Source of the DNA: Candidatus Woesearchaeota archaeon
Lineage (GTDB): Archaea > Nanobdellota > Nanobdellia > Woesearchaeales > ARS49
Assembly: GCA_016203425.1 (NCBI GenBank)
Contig: JACQMU010000143.1
Coordinates: 1-14,423 of the forward strand
Direction of reading: 5' to 3'
DNA: 14,423 nt
Shown here: positions 7,196 through 12,847 of the stretch, one piece after another
How positions within the stretch are numbered: position 1 is the stretch's first letter
Layout: the number at the start of each line of letters is the position of its first letter
Position numbers and translations under genes: made by a program
The notes under the pieces: model-generated
Database searches by the model: none
Told to the model about the DNA's origin: nothing
The model's input: only the letters and a program-made list of their open reading frames with translations

Positions 7196-7228
7196 GAAGA
7201 CAACTCTTGTTCATTTCCTTTTGTCTTC
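7196..7228 (-). promoter_or_regulatory. Stem-loop in the uL3-uL4 intercistronic gap
   Basis: A perfect 8-bp inverted repeat (GAAGACAA at 7196-7203 and TTGTCTTC at 7221-7228) encloses a 17-nt loop. It lies in the 98-bp space between the uL3 stop (7254) and the preferred uL4 start (7155). All other gaps inside the operon are 0-6 bp, so this space is exceptional. It is not followed by a long U-run on the coding strand, so it looks more like an RNA control or processing element than a terminator. Function is inferred from position only. Confidence 0.4.
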
Positions 7229-7253
7229 GAGTATAGTTCCATTTTTTTTTACA

Positions 7254-8231
7254 TTATTGTTTTGATGTGGTGCTTATGTAGGTTATTGCAGGTGCTTCTT
7301 TTGTGAGGTGTTTGTTTGGCCGTGTTGCTGTGGTCATTTTTATTAGCCTTTTTGCAGGTCCAGGTACTGAGCCTTTTAGTAGTAAGTAGTGGTTTCTTAT
7401 TTCTCCGTATCTGAGAAAGCCTCCTTTTACATTGACTTTTTTTGGTTCATCGCTTATTTTTAGTATGTGTTTGTTGTATTCTATGCGTTGGTGGAATCCT
7501 GTTTGTCCTGCGTGGGGTACTGGTGAGCTTCTGTTTCCAGTCCATGCGCCGACGTTTCCAGGGCCTCTTTTTGTTTTTTCTGATTTGTGAGAGCGTATGT
7601 TGATGCCGAATCTTTTTACTGGTCCTTGATATCCTTTTCCTTTTGATATTGCGTGTACGTCTACTTGTTGTCCTTCGGCAAATACGTCTTTGAGGTGGAT
7701 TTCTTTGCCAACTATATTTTGCGCGTACGTGATTTTTTCTTGGACATTTCCTCCGAGCGCTATTTCAAAGATTTCAGGTTTTTTCTTTCCAACAGTGGTG
7801 GTTCTTGGTGTTGTGTGTACAATGAGTGTGATATCGCTGATGTTTTCTTTTTGTAGCTTGTCAAATGTGTTGCCTGCTTTTTTTTGAAGTGTGGTTGTTT
7901 TTCCAACGTCTTTGTCGGGTTTGTCGTGCATTATTTGTGTTATTGGGTGTTTTCCGTAGGCGTCTTGTGAGTAAATTCTTGCGCCGAGAACTTTTAATGG
8001 CGGGCATTCTATGACTGTTACTGGCAGCCTTATTTCTTCTCCTTTTGTGAGCGTGTTTTGGTTGTTGTCAGTTGCTATGATGTGTGTCATGCCTGCTTTG
8101 TATCCTGCGAAGCATAATGGTTTAGTCTCTTTTGATGCTGCCCAGTATCTGATTGATGCGTGTATTCTGGCTGCTCTTTTGCGTGGCCAGAACTGCCTGC
8201 TTCCTTGTCGTGGTGTTCGTCTTCTCGGCAT
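7254..8231 (-). CDS. rpl3: Ribosomal protein uL3 (L3)
   Basis: Large-subunit protein uL3, which reaches into the peptidyl transferase centre. The 325-aa product matches the archaeal length (about 330-340) and starts MPRRRTPRQGSRQFWPRKRA. Typical segments are FAGYKAGMTHI (about residues 41-51), KGKGYQGPVKRFGI, the KRGPGNVGAWTG loop and HAGQTGFHQRIEYNKHILKI, and the C-terminal GEIRNHYLLLKGSVPGPAKRLI. It is the first gene of the S10-type operon here; only a GAGAGA-like weak Shine-Dalgarno precedes it. The 235-bp upstream region carries the likely operon promoter. Confidence 0.97.
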   Translation of the reverse strand: MPRRRTPRQGSRQFWPRKRAARIHASIRYWAASKETKPLCFAGYKAGMTHIIATDNNQNTLTKGEEIRLPVTVIECPPLKVLGARIYSQDAYGKHPITQIMHDKPDKDVGKTTTLQKKAGNTFDKLQKENISDITLIVHTTPRTTTVGKKKPEIFEIALGGNVQEKITYAQNIVGKEIHLKDVFAEGQQVDVHAISKGKGYQGPVKRFGINIRSHKSEKTKRGPGNVGAWTGNRSSPVPHAGQTGFHQRIEYNKHILKISDEPKKVNVKGGFLRYGEIRNHYLLLKGSVPGPAKRLIKMTTATRPNKHLTKEAPAITYISTTSKQ

Positions 8232-8384
8232 AGATTTGTCTCTCTGTGTTTTTGCAATGAAACTGTAGGTTCTACAGCGTCAATAACTGCCTTTTGCGAG
8301 GTTCGTTCAGAATGCGTTTTTGCGAGCTGCCTTCACATCACTCACGCCAACTGCGTACTGAACCTCTTGTCAGGCTTTGTTAGC
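8232..8384 (-). promoter_or_regulatory. Long, potentially structured leader of the S10 operon
   Basis: If transcription starts about 25 nt after the TATA-like box, the uL3 mRNA has an untranslated leader of roughly 150 nt. It contains a 6-bp hairpin (CTGTAG/CTACAG, 8263-8277). It also holds two competing long-range pairings: GAGGTTC (8298-8304) with GAACCTC (8360-8366), and GTTCAG (8305-8310) with CTGAAC (8358-8363). The last two overlap at 8360-8363 and cannot form together. Such a leader is a candidate site for ribosomal-protein autoregulation, but no known archaeal motif is recognised. Confidence 0.4.
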
Positions 8385-8405
8385 GAACCGTAAGGATTGC
8401 ACGTT

Positions 8406-8414
8406 ATTTATAAA
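8406..8414 (-). promoter_or_regulatory. TATA-like box for the S10 operon
   Basis: Read on the minus strand this is TTTATAAAT, a close match to the archaeal box A (TTTATAWA-like). It lies about 175 bp upstream of the uL3 start and about 50 bp downstream of the primase stop, so it could drive the ribosomal operon independently of the primase gene. A purine-rich BRE is not obvious. The transcription start would fall near 8384. Confidence 0.6.
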
Positions 8415-8421
8415 CCTGTCG

Positions 8422-8435
8422 TTTCCTCGAGGAAA
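8422..8435. promoter_or_regulatory. 14-bp perfect palindrome upstream of the S10 promoter
   Basis: TTTCCTCGAGGAAA is a perfect 14-bp palindrome, placed 7 bp upstream of the TATA-like box on the minus strand. Dyads of this size next to a promoter are often bound by dimeric regulators. It could also be a weak hairpin downstream of the primase gene, but no T-run follows. Assigning it as an operator is inference. Confidence 0.35.
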
Positions 8436-8446
8436 ACGGCAAGTAT

Positions 8447-8513
8447 TCTCTGAGACTGTGCTGGGACTATTTGTCATCTGCAGTTTTGTTTCTCTGAGAC
8501 GGTTTGGGACTAT
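8447..8513. repeat. Imperfect direct repeat of about 24 bp at the primase 3' end
   Basis: Two copies share TCTCTGAGAC followed, after a short variable stretch, by TGGGACTAT: copy one at 8447-8470 and copy two at 8491-8513, offset by 44 bp. One copy encodes part of the primase C-terminal tail; the other overlaps the primase stop codon and the intergenic region. The repeat may be a local duplication or a pair of binding sites upstream of the ribosomal operon promoter. Confidence 0.45.
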
Positions 8514-9813
8514 CATTTTCTCTCGCAGCTATCTTTTGTTTAAACACAGCATAATTTGCAGGGTTTTTTATTTTTTTGCAGAAGTTATCTGGTTTGCAGA
8601 TGTGTAAGTCTTGATAATATTGCACATTTGTACAGTTTGGCGGAAGCATTTTTTTCTTGTGGTCTTTGTGGTATTTCAGGTGTGTTTGTAGTATTGTTTC
8701 TCTCAATGGTTCTGGGTTTTTTTTGTTCCATTCGGTTATGAGTTTTTCTATTGCTTCATTGTCCCACCCGCAGCTTGTTAAAAAGTTTAGCAGTACAAAT
8801 AAGCTTCTTTTTTTTCCGTCTTGTAGTCCTTCTAAAATTAGTTTTATGCAGGGGGGAAAGTATTGTTCTGGCACTGCCGTTGTTGGCCCTTCAAATTTTT
8901 TTTCTTCTTTGAGAACAATTTTTTGTTCTTCTTTTGTTGGTGCTGCATCAAATGCTGCTATCAATAGTTTTTTTGCTTCGTTTGGGGTTGTTTTGTCATT
9001 TAAAAATGCTAATTCTGTTTTAGCGTTTTCAGGCTTTGCTTTTTCTTTGTCAAATATTAGTATTTCTTCTGGTTTTATTGGGATGCTTGCCAAGCCAGAT
9101 TTTTCATTTAGTGAGTACGGCATTCTGTAAAGGTGGCGTGATGAAATTAGCACTGTGTCAATGACGAGTATGGATTCAACATTTAGTTGTCCATTGTTCA
9201 TTTTGAGTTCTTTGTCTCCTAATCCTGTTTTTTGTTTTATGTTTTCCCAGTTGTTTCCTTCATATTTCATGATTTCAGCAGCTAAATAGGGGGTTATCAT
9301 GTTTTTGAGGTGTGCTGCGATTTTTCGTGGTCCGTCTGGAAACAAATTTTTTGTTTCTATGCCATTAATGTTGTCAGGGAATGCTTTGAATGGTACTGCA
9401 ATGTGGAAGCCGTGATTGCCTGAAAATTTTACAAATACATTTTTTATGTCGTTATAGCGCAGTGCTTCTACCAATAAGTGTGCTGCTATTTTTGAGTATT
9501 CTAGCCATTTGCAGTCAATATCTAAAACAAGATCCCACCCGATTCTTAATTCATCTAAATCATTTTTTGAAAGCCCTGGCTGTAGTTGTAATGGGTTGTT
9601 CCAGTGTTCTTCTGAGCAGTGGAAGCTTGTTGCTCCGTTTTTTGCAAGGGTTAAAACATCGTTTGGGTATTTTAGAATGTCTGGTCGTTTGCCATATCCT
9701 TTGCTGCCGTACACTACAGCAATTTCTTTGTTTTCTGCTGCTTTGACCAATGCTTGTTGTACATCTATTCGTTTGTAATATTTGAGTGTGACGTTTAGTG
9801 GTACATCTTTCAT
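8467..9813 (-). CDS. Single-chain DNA primase: PriS catalytic domain fused to PriL Fe-S domain
   Basis: Archaeo-eukaryotic primase that makes the primers for replication. In most archaea PriS (catalytic) and PriL (regulatory, 4Fe-4S) are separate; here one 448-aa chain carries both. PriS part: catalytic Asp pair in VLDIDCK (D98, D100), SGNHGFHIAVP (131-141) matching the family's SGxxGxH motif, a third acidic residue in VIDT (D219), then SRHLYRMPYSLNEKSGL (225-241). PriL C-terminal part: PPCIKLILEGL with Cys322, then PPNC (Cys394), HICKPDNFC (Cys406, Cys412) and IKNPANY, giving the four cysteines expected for the cluster. The helical N-terminal portion of PriL is absent. This architecture is known from Nanoarchaeum equitans and relatives. 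It diverges from the Toprim gene. The C-terminal 25 residues are polar and probably disordered. Confidence 0.9.
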   Translation of the reverse strand: MKDVPLNVTLKYYKRIDVQQALVKAAENKEIAVVYGSKGYGKRPDILKYPNDVLTLAKNGATSFHCSEEHWNNPLQLQPGLSKNDLDELRIGWDLVLDIDCKWLEYSKIAAHLLVEALRYNDIKNVFVKFSGNHGFHIAVPFKAFPDNINGIETKNLFPDGPRKIAAHLKNMITPYLAAEIMKYEGNNWENIKQKTGLGDKELKMNNGQLNVESILVIDTVLISSRHLYRMPYSLNEKSGLASIPIKPEEILIFDKEKAKPENAKTELAFLNDKTTPNEAKKLLIAAFDAAPTKEEQKIVLKEEKKFEGPTTAVPEQYFPPCIKLILEGLQDGKKRSLFVLLNFLTSCGWDNEAIEKLITEWNKKNPEPLRETILQTHLKYHKDHKKKMLPPNCTNVQYYQDLHICKPDNFCKKIKNPANYAVFKQKIAARENDSPKPSQRNKTADDK

Positions 9814-9828
9814 GGCAGCCCCCTACAT

Positions 9829-9857
9829 TTTTAAGCGCAAACTGTCTATATATAAAT
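9829..9857. promoter_or_regulatory. Divergent promoter region between primase and Toprim gene
   Basis: The 48-bp gap between the two start codons holds two AT-rich boxes. TTTTTAAG (about 9828-9835, plus strand) lies about 30 nt before the ATG at 9862, which would give a leaderless mRNA. TATATATA-like sequence (9848-9857) read on the minus strand lies about 40 nt before the primase ATG and would give a leader of about 12 nt containing AGGGG. The positions fit archaeal box A spacing for both directions. Confidence 0.45.
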
Positions 9858-9861
9858 TGTG

Positions 9862-10221
9862 ATGGTTGACGAGGAATTTTATCGCCAAATTGATAAATTA
9901 AGGGAACAAAATCTGTTGATTATTGTTGAAGGTGCTAAAGACAAGTCTGCTTTAAACGCATTCGGAATTGCAAATGTCAGAACACTTAACAAGTCTTTGT
10001 TTGCTGTTGTTGAAGAAATAGCACAAAAAACAAATGAATGTGCTATTCTCACAGACCTTGATGGGGAAGGCAAAAGGTTATACGCCAAGCTATCACAAGA
10101 TTTGCAGCGTCATGGCGTCAAAATCAACAATAAATTTCGTAATTTCTTGTTTAGAGAAACTCAGTTGCGGCAGATTGAGGGGTTGTCGCGCGTTATTCCT
10201 CTAAGAATATTTGATGCATAA
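9862..10221 (+). CDS. Small stand-alone Toprim-domain protein
   Basis: A 119-aa protein that is almost entirely a Toprim fold, the metal-binding nuclease/primase domain of topoisomerases, DnaG and RNase M5. The first Toprim motif is [13 protein letters not shown], with the catalytic-type Glu23. The second is [13 protein letters not shown], with D65 and D67 in the DxDGEG pattern. The C-terminal part ([20 protein letters not shown]) resembles archaeal RNase M5-like small Toprim proteins. The substrate cannot be told from sequence. I chose the ATG at 9862; a GTG at 9859 directly before it is equally possible. It lacks a Shine-Dalgarno, consistent with leaderless translation. Its sequence is more A-rich on the coding strand than metK next to it. 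Confidence 0.8.
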   Translation: MVDEEFYRQIDKLREQNLLIIVEGAKDKSALNAFGIANVRTLNKSLFAVVEEIAQKTNECAILTDLDGEGKRLYAKLSQDLQRHGVKINNKFRNFLFRETQLRQIEGLSRVIPLRIFDA

Positions 10222-10223
10222 AT

Positions 10224-10261
10224 CTTTTAAAGCGTTGCTAATTTGTGTCGTTCTAAGGAGG
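10224..10261 (+). promoter_or_regulatory. Promoter and ribosome-binding site of metK
   Basis: CTTTTAAAG (10224-10232) fits an archaeal TATA-like box. A start about 26 nt later would fall near 10254, just before the strong Shine-Dalgarno AAGGAGG (10255-10261), which sits 9 nt before the ATG at 10271. The Shine-Dalgarno is clear and decides the metK start; the promoter assignment is weaker. Confidence 0.5.
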
Positions 10262-10270
10262 ATTGATATT

Positions 10271-11446
10271 ATGAAAAAAGTTTTGTTTACGTCTGAATCT
10301 GTTACTGAGGGTCATCCTGATAAGGTGTGTGACCAGATTAGTGATGCTATTCTTGATGCGTGTCTCTCACAGGATGTGAATTCGCGTGTTGCTGCTGAGT
10401 CTTTGGCAAAGAGTTCGTTGGTGGTTGTTGCTGGTGAAATTACAACAACTGCGAGGGTGGATGTTCGTTTTATTGCAAAAAATGTGCTTAAGCAGATTGG
10501 TTATACTCATCCTAAGTATGGGATTGATGCTGATACTTGTGCAGTTATTTCTGTTCTTGAGGAGCAGAGCCCTGATATTTCTATGGGTGTTACTGCCTCA
10601 GGTACTAAGGAGCAGGGTGCTGGTGATCAGGGTATGATGTTTGGTTATGCTTCAAATGAAACTCCTGAGTTTATGCCTCTTCCAATTATGTTGGCGCATA
10701 AGCTTACGTTGCGTCTTTCTCAGTTGAGGAAGTCTGGTGAGCTGGATTGTTTAGGTCCTGATGGCAAGAGCCAGGTGACTGTTGAATACGTTGACGACAA
10801 GCCTGTTCGTGTTGATGCTGTTGTTGTTTCTGCGCAGCATGATGAAGATGTTACTCTAGAAACAGTTAGAAAAGAAATTTTGGAGAAAGTTATCAAGCCA
10901 GTTTGTGGTGGTTGGATTGATAGTAGTACAAAGTTTTTCATCAATCCAACCGGTCGTTTTGTAAGAGGCGGCCCTTATGCAGATGCTGGCTTGACTGGCA
11001 GAAAGATTATTGTTGATTCTTATGGTGGCATGGGCAGGCATGGCGGGGGTGCATTTAGCGGGAAAGACCCGTCAAAAGTTGACAGAAGTGCTGCTTATGC
11101 TGCAAGATACATTGCTAAAAATGTTGTTGCCGCAGGTCTTGCTGAGCGTTGTGAAGTGCAGATTGCGTATGCAATTGGTATTGCTGAGCCAGTTAGTGTT
11201 TTGGTTGACACCTTCGGTACTGGTAAAATTTCTGAAGCAAAGATTTCAGAGCTTGTTCGCAAACATTTTCCATTAAAGCCGCGGGACATTATTGAACAAT
11301 TGAAATTAAAGCGCCCAATTTATCAAAAGACTGCTGCGTATGGTCATTTTGGCAGAAATGATCCTGACTTTTCGTGGGAGAAAACTGACAAAGTTGAAGT
11401 TTTGAAGAAGGATGCTTTGGTAGAAGTTCCGCCGATAAAAGTGTGA
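10271..11446 (+). CDS. metK: S-adenosylmethionine synthetase, bacterial type
   Basis: Makes S-adenosylmethionine from methionine and ATP, releasing phosphate and diphosphate; SAM is the main methyl donor for rRNA, tRNA and proteins. The 391-aa product has the length of bacterial MetK (about 384-400) and all its signatures: [15 protein letters not shown] start (residues 8-18, GHPDK at 14-18), the hexapeptide GAGDQG (116-121), [13 protein letters not shown] (223-235), and [20 protein letters not shown] (258-277). Most archaea use a different, distantly related enzyme (the archaeal MAT family), so this copy points to acquisition from bacteria. An upstream in-frame ATG (10211) overlaps the Toprim gene and is rejected; the chosen ATG has AAGGAGG 9 nt upstream. 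It is followed after 21 bp by a small unknown gene, likely co-transcribed. Confidence 0.96.
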   Translation: MKKVLFTSESVTEGHPDKVCDQISDAILDACLSQDVNSRVAAESLAKSSLVVVAGEITTTARVDVRFIAKNVLKQIGYTHPKYGIDADTCAVISVLEEQSPDISMGVTASGTKEQGAGDQGMMFGYASNETPEFMPLPIMLAHKLTLRLSQLRKSGELDCLGPDGKSQVTVEYVDDKPVRVDAVVVSAQHDEDVTLETVRKEILEKVIKPVCGGWIDSSTKFFINPTGRFVRGGPYADAGLTGRKIIVDSYGGMGRHGGGAFSGKDPSKVDRSAAYAARYIAKNVVAAGLAERCEVQIAYAIGIAEPVSVLVDTFGTGKISEAKISELVRKHFPLKPRDIIEQLKLKRPIYQKTAAYGHFGRNDPDFSWEKTDKVEVLKKDALVEVPPIKV

Positions 11447-11467
11447 TGTCGAAGAGGAGATTTTTTT

Positions 11468-11815
11468 ATGCCGCAGAATGCTTTTAATGAGTATTGTGTT
11501 GATTTCCTCGTCTATTGTTCGTGGGCTTACGATAAGGAAGCTGCGGATAAAGAGCTTGAAAGAATTGCTGTTGAAGAATCAAAGTGTGTGTCACAACGCT
11601 GGGAGAGTTGGTGGAAGTCTGTTAAAAATGTTTCTCGTGTTGCAAAGGCAGTGTTGGAAGAATACAAGGAGCAACGATACAGGGATGATAGACGCATGAC
11701 TTGGAATTATGAGATGATTCAGAAAGTATTAGTGAATGAATCTGCTGATGAAGTTGTTTTTAAATATGTTACTTTTCCTGATGAAAAAACTGATTTAGAA
11801 CTTCATTTCATTTAA
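11468..11815 (+). CDS. Hypothetical protein, 115 aa
   Basis: I do not recognise this protein. It has a good Shine-Dalgarno (GAGGAG, 11454-11459) 8 nt before the ATG and lies 21 bp after metK on the same strand, so it is probably translated from the metK transcript. The product is soluble-looking, without a signal peptide or membrane segment. It is rich in charged and aromatic residues, with a probable helical middle (AADKELERIAVEESKC, then VSRVAKAVLEEYKEQRYRDD), several tryptophans (SWAY, RWESWW, TWNY) and two cysteines in the first 40 residues. The C-terminal part (VVFKYVTFPDEKTDLELHFI) looks like beta strands. Its 3' end overlaps the convergent htpX gene by 21 bp. Confidence 0.7.
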   Translation: MPQNAFNEYCVDFLVYCSWAYDKEAADKELERIAVEESKCVSQRWESWWKSVKNVSRVAKAVLEEYKEQRYRDDRRMTWNYEMIQKVLVNESADEVVFKYVTFPDEKTDLELHFI

Positions 11816-12616
11816 TCTTTTTATTCTCTCGTTTGTCGGTGGGTGTGTGCTTAAAAGTCGTACAAATCCTTGTGCTGAAAATGGATTTAGAATAAATAGG
11901 CTGCTTGTTGCTGGATGTCCAAAACCTAAAGGATGTTGTTGCACGCCAGTTTCTATTTTTTTAAGTGCGTTTGCTAAGTGGTGTGAGTTATGTATTGTTT
12001 TTGCTCCTGTTGCGTCTGCGTGATATTCTCTGCTTCGTGAAATTGCAAGTTGAATTATTGTTGCAATAATTGGTGTTAGTATTGCGAGGACAAGCATTCC
12101 TGCTATGTTTCCGCCTTCTCGTTCGTCTCTGTTTCCGCCAAATATTGCTGCAAATTGTGCCATTTGTGCTAAATAAGATATGACGCCTGCAATGGTTGCC
12201 GCAATTGTTGTTATCAAAATGTCTCTGTTTTTGACGTGTGATATTTCGTGTGCAAGTACTCCTTTTAATTCGTCGTGTGTTAATAAGCTCATGATTCCTG
12301 TTGTGCACGCAACTGCTGCATGTTTTGGGTTTCTGCCTGTTGCAAATGCATTTGGTGTTGTTGTTTCAATAATGTAAACTTTTGGTTTTGGTACGTTTGC
12401 TTTGTGTGCGATTTCTTCAATAATTCTGTGTAACGCAGCATATTCTGTTTTTTTGGCTTCTTGTGCGCGGTACATTGCTAAAACAATTTTGTCTGAGAAG
12501 AAGTATGCTCCAAAATTCATTAGTCCTGCAAAGACGAGCGCAATGGTTAATCCTCCTCTGCCGCCGAGTAGGTTGCCGGCTAATAGCATTAACCCAGTCA
12601 ATGCGCCTAATAGCAT
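11795..12616 (-). CDS. htpX: HtpX-like M48 membrane zinc metalloprotease
   Basis: Membrane-embedded protease of peptidase family M48B, involved in quality control of damaged membrane proteins. The 273-aa frame from the first ATG has two N-terminal hydrophobic segments (about 2-18 and 23-40), the zinc motif HEISH (H123, E124, H127), two more hydrophobic segments (about 133-160 and 173-193), and the third ligand Glu197 in SREYHAD. The family usually begins about seven residues earlier with MNQIKTA-like sequence; those codons (NQIKTA) are present in frame upstream, but the codons at that position are ATC ATA rather than ATG. A Shine-Dalgarno (GGAGG, 12648-12652) is placed for an ATC/ATA start (12640 or 12637), 31 nt from the ATG at 12616. 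The start is therefore uncertain. Confidence 0.88.
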   Translation of the reverse strand: MLLGALTGLMLLAGNLLGGRGGLTIALVFAGLMNFGAYFFSDKIVLAMYRAQEAKKTEYAALHRIIEEIAHKANVPKPKVYIIETTTPNAFATGRNPKHAAVACTTGIMSLLTHDELKGVLAHEISHVKNRDILITTIAATIAGVISYLAQMAQFAAIFGGNRDEREGGNIAGMLVLAILTPIIATIIQLAISRSREYHADATGAKTIHNSHHLANALKKIETGVQQHPLGFGHPATSSLFILNPFSAQGFVRLLSTHPPTNERIKRLNEMKF

Positions 12617-12628
12617 GGCGGTTTTGAT

Positions 12629-12803
12629 TTGGTTTATGATTTTGTCGCCTCCGAAATCATCAACATCAAAAATGCAAATTTTTGTTGGTTTATGATTTTG
12701 TCGCCTCCGAAATAATAAACCTCAAAAATGCAAATTTTTGTTGGTTTATGATTTTGTCGCCTCCGAAATAATAAACCTCAAAAATGCAAATTTTTGTTGG
12801 TTC
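12629..12803. repeat. Three tandem 56-bp repeats carrying a ribosome-binding site
   Basis: Three head-to-tail copies of a 56-bp unit: 12629-12684, 12685-12740 and 12741-12796, followed by a 6- to 7-bp partial copy (TTGGTT). Copies two and three are identical; copy one, nearest htpX, differs by three substitutions. On the minus strand each unit contains TTTCGGAGGCGACAAAATC, so GGAGG occurs three times before htpX. There are no spacers and no CRISPR-like architecture. The unit length is not a multiple of three, but three copies (168 bp) are. Confidence 0.9.
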
Positions 12804-12828
12804 ATCATGATAATTTTGTGTGTGTTTG

Positions 12829-12836
12829 TTTAAATA
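12829..12836 (-). promoter_or_regulatory. TATA-like box upstream of htpX
   Basis: On the minus strand this reads TATTTAAA, between the hef stop (12848) and the 56-bp repeats. A start 25-26 nt downstream falls at the ATGATG (12808-12803) that heads a 20-codon frame running into the repeats. The placement suggests transcription of htpX begins just before the repeats. Confidence is limited because AT-rich octamers are common here. Confidence 0.4.
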
Positions 12837-12847
12837 GTTTGTGGACG

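Noticed and set aside
8232..8400. Possible tRNA or C/D box guide RNA in the uL3 upstream region (GTGATGT, CTGA motifs, GGTTC stretches).
   Set aside because: No cloverleaf with a proper T-loop can be drawn, the C-box match is imperfect and a matching C'/D' pair is absent. A structured mRNA leader explains the region better.
12629..12803. CRISPR-like array.
   Set aside because: The 56-bp units are directly adjacent with no unique spacers and there are no cas genes; this is a simple tandem repeat.
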